Assembly (NCBI GenBank): GCA_023417655.1
Contig: JAEZFD010000049.1
Coordinates: 72,198-136,197, forward strand
DNA: 64,000 bases
Origin: Planctomycetota bacterium
GTDB lineage: Bacteria > Planctomycetota > Planctomycetia > Planctomycetales > Planctomycetaceae
Direction of reading: 5' to 3'
How positions within the stretch are numbered: position 1 is the first letter of the stretch; the number at the start of each line of letters is the position of its first letter. The notes below the pieces were generated by a model. It was not told the DNA's origin. It worked only from the letters and a program-made list of their open reading frames with translations, and made no database searches. The position numbers and the translations under genes were made by a program. Below are positions 1 to 10,097 of this stretch, in pieces.

Positions 1-31
1 TGCTTCTCCCGTCGAAAACTGATTTCTGCCC

Positions 32-1039
32 ATGCTCTCCCCATCCCGTCGCGGATTTACACTGATCGAACTTCTTGTGGTGATTGCGATCATTGCTGTG
101 CTCGTGGCGCTCCTGCTGCCTGCAGTCCAACAAGCTCGGGAGGCTGCACGACGGACGACCTGCCGCAATAACCTGAAGCAGATCGGTCTGGCACTTCATA
201 ACTACCATGACGTTCATCGGGCGCTTCCGATAGGAGCACGGGCTCAAGCTGGGGCGATGGGGGGGCAAAGCGTTTCCTGGTGGGTGGGACTTCTGCCTTA
301 TCTGGACCAAGCGGCTCTGTTTGAGCAGTTTGACCATGTGAAAACGAATAACGGGATGACAGTTGCCGCACTGAATCCGGATAACAATTCGTTAGCCGCA
401 AAGGTTAATTTGACATTTATGCTCTGCCCGAGCAGTTCATTGCCGCCGCGATTGCCTGCGCCGAATCACAATCAGGCGATGTATGTTGGAATCGCGGGAG
501 CGGTCGCGGATGCCAGCGTCACAGATCCCCGGCAGGCCTCTGTTACAGCAACGGCGAGTCCATCGAACTGCCTGGGGAGTCCAGATACGACCGGATACAT
601 CTCCGCCAGAGGGCTTCTCTGTGCGAATGAGTGCTTTCGAATGAGAGACGTCGCCGATGGTACGTCTAATACGATGGTCGTTGGAGAATGCTCGGAGTAT
701 GCGAAGGATCAGAACGGGAAGCTTTGCTCGGTGCACGGCTCCTTCCCCTCAAGCTGGATGACGGGGACGAACTGGCAAGATACGCCTACGCGTTCGGCAT
801 CGGCTGGGATTCGAAGCATTTATAATTTAACGACGATCCGATACGCGCCTAATTCTTCTTATACACTCCCTGGGGTCCGCGAGAATCATGGCGCTAATAA
901 TCCCTTGACATCTCCACACATTGGAGGGATCTTCATTCTCATGGCGGACGGGGCAGTCCGCTGGTACTCTGACAATAGCGATTTGACGATCCTGAAGTCG
1001 CTTGCTACGCGCGATGACGGTCGTCTGGTTGAACAGTGA
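32..1039 (+). CDS. DUF1559 prepilin-like exported protein
   Basis: This 335-aa protein has a type IV prepilin-style N-terminus: residues 6-13 read RRGFTLIE, followed by a hydrophobic helix to about residue 30, so cleavage after Gly8 and methylation of Phe9 are expected. It ends with the H-X9-DG motif (HIGGIFILMADG, about residues 296-307) typical of DUF1559 proteins, which planctomycetes carry in many paralogues. The family is pseudopilin-like, but its assembly and function are not established. The start is the first ATG directly before the prepilin leader. It lies 34 bp upstream of the next gene, a likely co-transcribed partner. Family assignment is firm; the role is unknown. Confidence 0.93.
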   Translation: MLSPSRRGFTLIELLVVIAIIAVLVALLLPAVQQAREAARRTTCRNNLKQIGLALHNYHDVHRALPIGARAQAGAMGGQSVSWWVGLLPYLDQAALFEQFDHVKTNNGMTVAALNPDNNSLAAKVNLTFMLCPSSSLPPRLPAPNHNQAMYVGIAGAVADASVTDPRQASVTATASPSNCLGSPDTTGYISARGLLCANECFRMRDVADGTSNTMVVGECSEYAKDQNGKLCSVHGSFPSSWMTGTNWQDTPTRSASAGIRSIYNLTTIRYAPNSSYTLPGVRENHGANNPLTSPHIGGIFILMADGAVRWYSDNSDLTILKSLATRDDGRLVEQ

Positions 1040-1073
1040 ACGGGCTACTTTTATTGATTTAACAAAGTGAGTA

Positions 1074-1883
1074 ATGTTTATGAGAATGAGCAGGCTTTGG
1101 GCCACCCTGTTTGTTTTCGTGCTGGCGTCGCGCGCCGACGCAGGACCAGCACGATTCTGTCCAGTGATTGACCTTTGGGTCATCCAGCCAGGGTTTATCG
1201 AATGGCTGGGAGATGTCTACGATGACTCCCCGGACCCCACGGAGTGCGGGCCATATGTGGGACCAGGAACACTGATTGGTGACGATTTCTATCCTTATTC
1301 GGAATGTCATCCGACCGACCGACCCTGCGTCACAGTGCGTCAGAGGCTGCCAGCGGGAATTACTCAGGGCGGCTATCCCGGTGGGCGACGTCTGATTGGG
1401 GAAGATTTCCCCTGCCCGACGCCGGGCAGGGTGAACGTCCTCAAAAGATCCGTCAGAAAAGTTGCTCTCGGTGACTCAGGGTGTGTAATTGCAGTTGAAT
1501 TCTTTGAATGCGAATTTAAGCGAACCGAGAAACCACCCGCGGAATTAAACCTTCCTGACACATTCATCGTCGGCTTCGAGGTTCAACCTCCTCTGGAGCC
1601 AATTCAGGGAAGTACTCTCAGTTCCGTTGTTGCTGATGACCAGGGTTGTCGTTATTTCACGAATGTCCCTGACTTTAAACGTAAAGTACTGGTGTTCCTG
1701 GCGGCAAATAAGGGTTCCCTTACATCGACTTCAAAAGTCACGCCGACACCCACCCCGGCTCAGGGAGCAGAGACTTCATCTGCTTCAGGCAACGTCAGGC
1801 CAGCGGCAACTCCATCCTATTACCCAGCGGATGCTCCCCGCCGAGGGGCACGCGGTTTCGGATTGTTCCGTCGCGGGCGTTAG
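1074..1883 (+). CDS. Secreted hypothetical protein, DUF1559 partner
   Basis: I do not recognise this 269-aa protein. It begins with a signal peptide (hydrophobic stretch, then SRADA before GPARF, about residue 24). The mature part is rich in Cys and Pro and holds two similar short motifs, TLIGDDFYP and RLIGEDFPC, about 40 residues apart, which suggests a small internal duplication. The C-terminal 60 residues are low complexity (Thr, Pro, Ala, Ser) and end in a basic tail, GLFRRGR. ATG codons at 1074 and 1080 are both in frame. The 34-bp gap to the DUF1559 gene suggests an operon, so a cell-surface or envelope role is a reasonable guess. Confidence 0.75.
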   Translation: MFMRMSRLWATLFVFVLASRADAGPARFCPVIDLWVIQPGFIEWLGDVYDDSPDPTECGPYVGPGTLIGDDFYPYSECHPTDRPCVTVRQRLPAGITQGGYPGGRRLIGEDFPCPTPGRVNVLKRSVRKVALGDSGCVIAVEFFECEFKRTEKPPAELNLPDTFIVGFEVQPPLEPIQGSTLSSVVADDQGCRYFTNVPDFKRKVLVFLAANKGSLTSTSKVTPTPTPAQGAETSSASGNVRPAATPSYYPADAPRRGARGFGLFRRGR

Positions 1884-2047
1884 ACGAGAGCGATGATGAT
1901 CCGCTCGCACCGGTGAATATGAGCGGAATGAAGTGACATTGGAGCCTCGGAGCATGTCCTGCCCCGAGGCTCATTTCGTTACCGCTCACACTTTGACACC
2001 TATCGAAACTCGACCGCCGAAGAGGAAGGAGTTCGTGGCAAGGTTTG

Positions 2048-3037
2048 TCAGGTCCCGACTTTCTCAGCGATTTCCGCGATGAGCTCGAACGACCGGAAAC
2101 GCTTGGTTGAGTCGAAAACATCTGACACGACGATGAATTCGTCAGCCCCAGTCCGTTCCAGAAAGGCATCCATTCCCCTTCGAACAGTGTCAGGACTGCC
2201 AACGATGCTGCAGGCGAGCATCTGGCTGGCCTGGAACTTTTCTTGTGATGTCCAATAGCTGTCGATTTCGAGCGGCGGATGCAGCAGATCACGCTGATTT
2301 CGGACGAGGTCCGTGAAGCTCCGCTGCTGAGACGTTGCCAGCCAACGGGCTTCTTCGTCTGACTCTGCGGCGATGATGTTGACTCCCACTATCGCATAGG
2401 AGGATTGCAGCTGCTCGCTTGGCTTGAATAGCTCGCGGTAGATTCGGAGTGCCTGATCCAGTGCCTGCGGGGCGAAGTGTGAGGCGAAGGCATACGGAAG
2501 TCCGAGCTCCGCGGCGAGGCGGCTTCCAAACAGACTTGAGCCGAGAATCCAGAGTGGGATTTGAGTTCCAGAGCCGGGAATCGCTTCGATTCGTTGGCCC
2601 GGTGAGACTGGTCCAAGGTAGGCCTGAAGCTCCAGCACATCTTGAGGGAAGTGGTCGGAACTGGCGGGGTCTCGTCGAAGTGCCCTGAGTGTCAGTTGGT
2701 CAGTTCCGGGGGCACGCCCGAGCCCCAGATCGACTCTCCCTGGGAAGAGTGTTTCGAGTGTTCCGAACTGCTCGGCAATGATATAGGGAGCATGATTGGG
2801 CAACATGATTCCCCCTGCCCCGATACGAATCGACTTAGTTGCTGCGCCAACGTGTGCAAGCACGATCGAAGTGGCCGCGGTTGAGACCGAGCGGATGTTG
2901 TGATGTTCGGCGACCCAGAAACGACGATATCCCCAGTCCTCTGCGGCTCTGGCCAAATCTCGTGCTTCGTCCAGTGCCGCGCGACGATCATTCCCTTCGC
3001 GAACGCGGCCTAATTCAAGAATGGAGACAGGGATCAT
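2048..3037 (-). CDS. LLM-class flavin-dependent oxidoreductase
   Basis: This 329-aa protein is a luciferase-like monooxygenase (bacterial luciferase TIM-barrel superfamily). Recognisable segments are the N-terminal VSILELGRV strand, WGYRRFWVAEHHN near residue 40, the IRIGAGGIMLPNHAP loop near residue 75, and VDLGLGRAPGT near residue 105. These match the YceB/YvbT-like single-component branch that uses FMNH2 supplied by a separate reductase. The substrate cannot be told from sequence. The gene stands alone on the minus strand and converges with the secreted-protein gene upstream of it. Length is normal for the family. Confidence 0.93.
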   Translation of the reverse strand: MIPVSILELGRVREGNDRRAALDEARDLARAAEDWGYRRFWVAEHHNIRSVSTAATSIVLAHVGAATKSIRIGAGGIMLPNHAPYIIAEQFGTLETLFPGRVDLGLGRAPGTDQLTLRALRRDPASSDHFPQDVLELQAYLGPVSPGQRIEAIPGSGTQIPLWILGSSLFGSRLAAELGLPYAFASHFAPQALDQALRIYRELFKPSEQLQSSYAIVGVNIIAAESDEEARWLATSQQRSFTDLVRNQRDLLHPPLEIDSYWTSQEKFQASQMLACSIVGSPDTVRRGMDAFLERTGADEFIVVSDVFDSTKRFRSFELIAEIAEKVGT

Positions 3038-3190
3038 TGGTTACGAATCCTGTACAGAGAGACGAACTTCCTCGCAGACTTCCGTCCCGGCGAAGAAAAG
3101 TCCGCAAAGCTCAAACTTGATTATACGCAACCCGGCGGCGATTCACCGAAATCCATGGAATCCCTGACCGATTGCGGAGGCAAAGTTTCG

Positions 3191-4513
<1,323 letters not shown>

Positions 4514-4710
4514 TTTCCAGTTTCCTTAGAATGTTCGATCAGGCGGCTTCAGGCCGGAGTCTTAACCAGCAGAAGCTCGCCCGGTGGGGGAATTCTTTCA
4601 CGCGGAGGTCACTGAAACAAGGATCGCGGAATTCGCGAATTTTCTGTGCTGGAGAATCAATTGCGACATCTTCGCTTACCTTCTGACAGGTTGAGGGCTA
4701 CATTCGTGGA

Positions 4711-5232
4711 ATGAGTGCTTCTCCTGATCCCAATGAAATTCTGCCGCCTCAGGGGCGATTGCTTGGTGTCGATTTCGGGACAAAACGAGTCGGTATTGCC
4801 CTCTGCACGCCGGATCGGACGATGGCAGGTCCACTCGAAATCTATGAGAGACGGAACGAGCGACTCGATGCCCGTTACTTTCGGGAACTGCTAGAAGAAT
4901 ATCGTTTCTGCGGCATTGTGGTCGGGCTGCCGATTCATGTGCATGGCGGAGAGAGCCAGAAAAGCCGGGAAGCACAGGTCTATGGCAAGTGGCTCCATGA
5001 AGTGACAGGACTCCCCGTCGTTTACTGGGACGAACGGTATACGAGTGCCGTTGCCGAGGATTTTCTGCTGGCCGCTGATCTGACCCGCAAGCAGCGGAAA
5101 AAGCGAATCGACAAGGTCGCCGCCCAGATCATTCTTCAAGCGTTTCTCGACGCACATCGGCCTCGCCCAACATTGTCGGACGAGGTCGAAGACGACGACT
5201 ATTTTGACGATGAGCCCTACCGGGAAGAGTGA
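4711..5232 (+). CDS. ruvX: RuvX/YqgF-type putative Holliday junction resolvase
   Basis: This 173-aa protein has the YqgF fold of the RNase H-like nucleases. LLGVDFGTKRVGIAL near residues 14-28 carries the first catalytic Asp, GIVVGLPIHVHG near residue 70 the central strand, and VVYWDERYTSAVAE near residue 110 the conserved DER(Y/F)T motif. The family acts in pre-16S rRNA 5' maturation and/or Holliday junction processing. The last 20 residues are very acidic, an extension beyond the core. It converges with nuoD, with 34 bp between the stop codons. Confidence 0.92.
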   Translation: MSASPDPNEILPPQGRLLGVDFGTKRVGIALCTPDRTMAGPLEIYERRNERLDARYFRELLEEYRFCGIVVGLPIHVHGGESQKSREAQVYGKWLHEVTGLPVVYWDERYTSAVAEDFLLAADLTRKQRKKRIDKVAAQIILQAFLDAHRPRPTLSDEVEDDDYFDDEPYREE

Positions 5233-5266
5233 CTGCACGGAGGGACGCAGCGGCACCTGCCAATCT

Positions 5267-6514
5267 TCAGCGGTCAATCTCGCCCATCATGATGTCGAGT
5301 GATCCGACGATTGACGGGACATCGGCCAGCAGAACTCCGCGACAAAGATCTGGAACGACCGAGAGATTGCAGAAGCAGGAGCTCTTGGCCCGCGCCCGGA
5401 GCGGTTCGGCATTTCCATTTCCGACGATGTAGAACCCCATATTTCCACGGGGGGCCTCGGTCTCAAGATAGCACTCGTCGACCGGCAGTTTTGTTGTCAT
5501 CTTGAAGGGGACTCGATGGCTCCCTTCCGCTTTGGCATAGCGATCGATGCCCTGCCGGATCAGTTGAATGGATTCACTCACCTCTTTCATCCGGACAAAG
5601 AACCGGCACCAGTTGTCGCCCAGTATGACTTCGCGCGGGACGTTGTCACCGGCCTCGAACGGGGCGACATGAGTTCTGAAATCATAGCCGGCGTACATCC
5701 GGGTATAGATCTCTTCTCCATCCCGGCGCAAATCCAGATCCACACCGCTGCCGCGCAGCACCGGGCCAGTGCAACCATACGAGAGTGCCTGTTCTGCTGA
5801 CAGCACTCCCAGGCCAGCCGTACGTTTGATGAAGATCGAATTTCGGGTGAGCAGCGCGTGATATTCCAGCACTCGCTTCTCCAGCCATTCCAGAAAGACG
5901 AGGACTGCATCCGTCCATGAGGTTGTGACATCGGGCGCGTGCCCTGTCAAAGCCGCCAGTCCGGCAGGAAACGGAATCGCCTGCGGAAAGTCATGAGTCG
6001 CACCACCGATTGTGAGATAGCTGTAGGTCAGTCGGGCTCCACAGACTTCTTCGAAGAGGTCGAGAATGATCTCACGCTCACGCATCGCGTACAGGAACGG
6101 CGTGAAGCTTCCGAGATCGAGCCCGTATGCTCCCATTCCCAGCAGGTGGCTCGCGATGCGACCCAGTTCGCAGACAATCAGGCGAACGACCATCGCCTTC
6201 TCTGGGACTTCGATTCCCAGCAACTTTTCATAGACGAGAGCCGCGCCGAGATTCATGTTCATCGCGGCCAGATAGTCCATCCGGTCGGTGTAGGGAATCC
6301 ATTGTGGGCCGCTCAGGTTTTCTCCGGTTTTCTCGGCGCAGCGATGCAGATATCCGATGTGCGGCGTGACCTCGTGAACGATCTCGCCATCAGTTCGCAA
6401 GACGAGACGCAAAACCCCGTGAGTGCTGGGGTGCTGCGGTCCCATGTTGATGAGCATTTCGTCCGTGCGGACGTCGAACTCGATAAGCCGGGGATCTTCG
6501 ACCGAGAAAGCCAT
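5267..6514 (-). CDS. nuoD: NADH-quinone oxidoreductase subunit D
   Basis: NuoD is the 49-kDa subunit of complex I and forms the quinone site with NuoB in the peripheral arm. MGPQHPSTHGVLRL near residue 24 is the family signature, followed by GYLHRCAEK and RMDYLAAMN. At about 415 aa it is full length. I prefer the ATG at 6514 (MAFSVEDPRL) over an in-frame GTG two codons upstream. It is the last of four nuo genes read nuoI-nuoA-nuoC-nuoD on the minus strand. NuoB, its direct structural partner, is not encoded next to it. Confidence 0.97.
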   Translation of the reverse strand: MAFSVEDPRLIEFDVRTDEMLINMGPQHPSTHGVLRLVLRTDGEIVHEVTPHIGYLHRCAEKTGENLSGPQWIPYTDRMDYLAAMNMNLGAALVYEKLLGIEVPEKAMVVRLIVCELGRIASHLLGMGAYGLDLGSFTPFLYAMREREIILDLFEEVCGARLTYSYLTIGGATHDFPQAIPFPAGLAALTGHAPDVTTSWTDAVLVFLEWLEKRVLEYHALLTRNSIFIKRTAGLGVLSAEQALSYGCTGPVLRGSGVDLDLRRDGEEIYTRMYAGYDFRTHVAPFEAGDNVPREVILGDNWCRFFVRMKEVSESIQLIRQGIDRYAKAEGSHRVPFKMTTKLPVDECYLETEAPRGNMGFYIVGNGNAEPLRARAKSSCFCNLSVVPDLCRGVLLADVPSIVGSLDIMMGEIDR

Positions 6515-6607
6515 ATTCACTCACTGCCGATCAACTGAAATCTCATTTGCAATTTCGGACTCTTTCGAGACCGTTCGATTCTCACGCCCCCTCCATGCCA
6601 CTCCGAC

Positions 6608-7141
6608 TTACCGCCCGCGAATTCCGTGGTATTCCAGTGGGAACACATAGTCTTTCCGCAGGGGGTGCCCGACCCAGTCTTCTGCACAGAGGATTCGTCG
6701 CAGATTCGGGTGCCCGACAAAGGAGATTCCGACCAGATCGAACGCTTCCCGTTCATGCCAGTCAGCGACGGCCCAGACATCAGAAACGCTGGGAATTTCC
6801 GGCAGCTGATCCTGAACATTGTCCTTCCAGCGGGGGAGGCGAACCTTCACGACCAGTCGGTGGCGGTGCGTCACGCTGTAGAGGTGATAAACGACCTCGA
6901 TATGCGGCTCGTAAGGAAACTTCGCCTGACGCTTCGGGTCGACTTCCAGATAGTCGACGCCGCTCAGATTGCAGAGCAGATCGAACGCCAGAGCTGCATC
7001 TGATTTCAGGTAAGCGGCGACCTGGGCGATGTACTGAGGTGCAACTTCGATCCAGGGATCTTTGGAAGTCGTGTGTAGGCCGACGATGGCGTCACCGCCA
7101 AAGTGGCCGATCAGCTGGTCGTGGATTTCGGCAATGGTCAT
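6608..7141 (-). CDS. nuoC: NADH-quinone oxidoreductase subunit C
   Basis: NuoC is the 30-kDa peripheral-arm subunit of complex I. The 177-aa sequence shows YLKSDAALAFDLLCNLSGVD near residue 36 and the family signature EREAFDLVGISFVGHPNLRR near residue 130, followed by DWVGHPLRKDY. It is a stand-alone NuoC, not fused to NuoD, and is separated from nuoD by 93 bp and from nuoA by 42 bp, so co-transcription is likely. Length is normal. Confidence 0.96.
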   Translation of the reverse strand: MTIAEIHDQLIGHFGGDAIVGLHTTSKDPWIEVAPQYIAQVAAYLKSDAALAFDLLCNLSGVDYLEVDPKRQAKFPYEPHIEVVYHLYSVTHRHRLVVKVRLPRWKDNVQDQLPEIPSVSDVWAVADWHEREAFDLVGISFVGHPNLRRILCAEDWVGHPLRKDYVFPLEYHGIRGR

Positions 7142-7183
7142 GAAATCGCCTCTGCGGAATCGCCATGGTTACCGGCTCCGGAG

Positions 7184-7756
7184 TTACCGGCTGCTCGATT
7201 CGGCTGGTGTTTGGGAAGTCCGCTGAACTTGCGAGTGGGCCTGAGAATGGGCCTCTCCCTGTTTCACCATCGCCCTGACCCAGTCCAAGTCTCCCCGAAA
7301 CCAGACGTAGGCAAAACCGACCAGCAGGACGCCGAAGAAGATCAGCAGGTCGAAGAAGCCGGTCTGGGCAAGCCGGAGGGCGTCGGATGCCTGCAGCGCC
7401 GTCTCGGCCGTTGAGGTGCCTGCCGGGAGGTTGAATAGCTTGTCTGTCAGCACCTGACGGGTCCCGTCGTTCAAACGGATATCCGCCAGCTGTGTCGCTC
7501 CGCCGAAGATGGTCGCCCAGGGGAAGAAGAAGACCACTTCAACATCGAAGATGATGAACAGCAGAGCGACGACGTAGAAGCGGATGTCGAACTGAACGTA
7601 GCTCGTACCGATCGTCGGTTCCCCGCACTCATAGACCGCCAGTTTCTCGTCGTTGGGGAGCTTGGGACGGAGAAAGCGGCCGATCACCATCGGCAGCAGC
7701 ACCATTCCGGCGCCAGCCAAGGTGAATAACAGAAAGTGCAGCGTCAGGTCTGTCAT
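7184..7756 (-). CDS. nuoA: NADH-quinone oxidoreductase subunit A
   Basis: NuoA is a small membrane subunit of complex I. The three expected hydrophobic segments are present (about residues 5-27, 57-82 and 130-155), with the family motifs KLAVYECGEPTIGTSYVQFD (residues 38-57) and FDVEVVFFFPWA (about 71). At 190 aa it is longer than the usual 120-140 aa: a segment of about 45 residues sits between the second and third helices, and there is a hydrophilic tail after the third. Both ends of the reading frame look genuine. Confidence 0.93.
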   Translation of the reverse strand: MTDLTLHFLLFTLAGAGMVLLPMVIGRFLRPKLPNDEKLAVYECGEPTIGTSYVQFDIRFYVVALLFIIFDVEVVFFFPWATIFGGATQLADIRLNDGTRQVLTDKLFNLPAGTSTAETALQASDALRLAQTGFFDLLIFFGVLLVGFAYVWFRGDLDWVRAMVKQGEAHSQAHSQVQRTSQTPAESSSR

Positions 7757-7880
7757 AACGGAAGGAGCCGATGCCGGGGACCGTTTGGTTGACTGTCTTA
7801 TCCCAGTAGATGGAATTCAACAGGCAGAACCGGTGCGGCCGCTTAGCGGCAGGATGGCAGAAACCTTTCCTCATTCAGTA

Positions 7881-8462
7881 TCAGTGAGTGGCGGCAGCTT
7901 CCGGTTCGTCTGACGTAAGGAGAGGATTCGGTTCTCCTTTGACCCAGACTGGCCCGGGAATCTGTTTGGATTCTGCCACGGCTGTCGGGTTGAGTGTGGC
8001 GCGTCCCCAGGCAATCTCCAAGGGAAGTTTTGCATAATCCACCAGGCAGCCATCTCGAGAATAGCAGCTCAGGTCATGGTTGGAACCCATGAAGATGCAA
8101 TCGACAGGGCACGGATCAACACATAATGCGCAGAACATGCACTTCGTGTAATCGATGGTGAACCCATCAATCTGAAAGCCCTTGCCGGCGGGACTTTTGA
8201 CTTTGTCGATATAGATGCAATCGACAGGACAGGCGACTGCGCACTTGTCGCAGCCAATGCAGGTCGTCAGATCGAAGCGGTGAAATCCCCGGTAACGGGC
8301 TTTTACCGGAACGGGAAGTTCAGGGTATTCGTAGACTTCCGTGAACGTCTTCCGACGGTAGGTCTTGGCCGCGGTCCGCAGAGTCACCCACATGCCGTAG
8401 AGCACGGTGGAGACGGCCGTCCAGACGTTGTGAAACCAGTCTCTCACGGAAGACTTCAGCAA
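7881..8462 (-). CDS. nuoI: NADH-quinone oxidoreductase subunit I, 2x[4Fe-4S]
   Basis: NuoI carries two ferredoxin-type clusters that pass electrons toward quinone. Both CX2CX2CX3CP motifs are clear: CIGCDKCAVACPVDC and CMFCALCVDPCPVDC. At up to 193 aa the length is normal. The start is uncertain: the frame opens with TTG at 8462, GTG at 8447 would give VRDWFHN, and no strong ribosome binding site marks either. It is the first of the four nuo genes here, an unusual position, because nuoI normally follows nuoH. Confidence 0.95.
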   Translation of the reverse strand: MLKSSVRDWFHNVWTAVSTVLYGMWVTLRTAAKTYRRKTFTEVYEYPELPVPVKARYRGFHRFDLTTCIGCDKCAVACPVDCIYIDKVKSPAGKGFQIDGFTIDYTKCMFCALCVDPCPVDCIFMGSNHDLSCYSRDGCLVDYAKLPLEIAWGRATLNPTAVAESKQIPGPVWVKGEPNPLLTSDEPEAAATH

Positions 8463-8579
8463 TCAGGAAAGGTGAACTGGATGTGCGCACCATCAGTCAT
8501 GGTGAACACAGGATCAGACCTGATTATAGGTTGCAGGGACTGAGTGGCAACTCACCCTGCAGGTTCGGGAAAATCGCGA

Positions 8580-10046
8580 TCAGGCCAGAATTTCCCTGAC
8601 CACATGACCATGAACATCTGTGAGGCGAAACCGGCGTCCTTGAAACTTGTAGGTCAGTCGTTCATGGTCGATTCCCAGCAGAGCCAGAATCGTCGCCTGC
8701 AGATCGTGGATATGAACCGGGTTCTGAGTAATGTTGTACCCGAATTCGTCAGTCTCCCCGTAGGTGATTCCCGGTCGAATTCCGCCGCCTGCCATCCAGA
8801 GCGAAAAGCAGCGAGGATGATGGTCCCGGCCAAAGCTGTCGGCTGTCAGTTTCCCCTGACAGTAATTCGTCCGCCCGAACTCGCCGCCCCAGATGACCAG
8901 CGTGTCCTCCAGCATTCCACGTTGTTTGAGGTCCTGAATCAGCGCGGACGAGGCCTGATCGGTCTGCTGGCACTCTTTACGGATCCCGCCGGGCAGGCCG
9001 CCGTGGTGGTCCCAGTCCTGATGATAAAGCTGGATAAAGCGAACTCCACGCTCCGCCAGTCGCCGGGCCAGCAGGCAGTTGGCAGCAAACGTCCCCGGCG
9101 TGCGTGCGTCTTCTCCATAGAGCTCGAAGATGTGTCCAGGTTCCTGTGAAAGTTGCGCGGCCTCAGGAATCGCCTGCTGCATGCGGAAGGCGAGCTCATA
9201 CTGGGCGATGTTATTTTCAATCAGCGGATCGGCATTGGTTCGGGCGCTGATCTGACTCAGTTCCGAAAGAGCATCGAGTGCCTGTCGACGCTGATCTCGA
9301 GACAGATCACCGGGATTCCCAAGATACAGCACCGGGTCCTTCTCTGGGCGGAATTGAACTCCCTGAAAACGTGACGGAAGAAAGCCATTTCCCCAGAGCC
9401 GCGATGCAAGTGGCTGTCCTCCCTTTCCCTTTGTCAGCATGACGACGAACGCAGGGAGATCCTGATTTTCGGTCCCGAGTCCGTAACTGAGCCATGCCCC
9501 GAGACTCGGGCGGCCGGGGAGTTGAGAACCCGTCTGAACAAACGTCACTGCCGGTCCGTGATTGATGGCCTCGGTGTAGACGCTGCGTACAAAGCACAAT
9601 TCATCTGCTACCGATGCCGTGTGCGGCAGCAACTCGCTGAGCCATGCCCCTGACTGACCATGTTGACGGAACTGGAAAGGTGACCCGGCGAGAGGCAAAC
9701 TCGATTGATTCGCACTCATCCCGGTCAGGCGTTGCGTACCGCGAACGGACTCTGGGAGTTGAGTGCCGTGCTTCTCATTGAGGATCGGCTTGGGATCAAA
9801 CAGGTCGAGCTGCGAAGGTCCGCCAGACTGAAACAGGAAGATCACCCGTTTCGCTTTGGCAGGGAAATGCGTCTCTCCCAGAGCGGGTTTAGTTCCGGAA
9901 TCAGAGTATCCCTGTCGGAGCATGAGGTCAGAAAGAGCGATTCCTCCGAGCCCCATTCCGAAACGATTGAGGAACTCGCGCCGGGAATGTGCGTCGGCGT
10001 ATTGCTGGCAATGGTGACTCAGCTGATGTTGTATCGGGTGTATCAT
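8580..10046 (-). CDS. DUF1501 protein with Tat-type signal
   Basis: This 488-aa protein is a DUF1501 member, a planctomycete-expanded family of the alkaline phosphatase/sulfatase superfamily. Residues 22-35 (RREFLNRFGMGLGG) form a twin-arginine signal. The body shows FLFQSGGPSQLDLFDPKP, then GGEFGRTNYCQ and GRDHHPRCFSLWMAGGGI near residue 400, which hold the likely metal-binding Asp and His residues. It lies 51 bp downstream of the DUF1549/DUF1553 gene, and such pairs recur in planctomycete genomes, so the two products probably act together outside the cytoplasm. The substrate is unknown. Confidence 0.94.
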   Translation of the reverse strand: MIHPIQHQLSHHCQQYADAHSRREFLNRFGMGLGGIALSDLMLRQGYSDSGTKPALGETHFPAKAKRVIFLFQSGGPSQLDLFDPKPILNEKHGTQLPESVRGTQRLTGMSANQSSLPLAGSPFQFRQHGQSGAWLSELLPHTASVADELCFVRSVYTEAINHGPAVTFVQTGSQLPGRPSLGAWLSYGLGTENQDLPAFVVMLTKGKGGQPLASRLWGNGFLPSRFQGVQFRPEKDPVLYLGNPGDLSRDQRRQALDALSELSQISARTNADPLIENNIAQYELAFRMQQAIPEAAQLSQEPGHIFELYGEDARTPGTFAANCLLARRLAERGVRFIQLYHQDWDHHGGLPGGIRKECQQTDQASSALIQDLKQRGMLEDTLVIWGGEFGRTNYCQGKLTADSFGRDHHPRCFSLWMAGGGIRPGITYGETDEFGYNITQNPVHIHDLQATILALLGIDHERLTYKFQGRRFRLTDVHGHVVREILA

Positions 10047-10097
10047 TGCGGAGCCCTGCTCGTTTCAGACCGCTCAAACCAATGTTCGCGAAGGTCG

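Noticed and set aside
5939..6538. Long open frame antisense to nuoD
   Set aside because: It is a shadow of nuoD in another frame; the nuoD signature motifs settle the coding strand.
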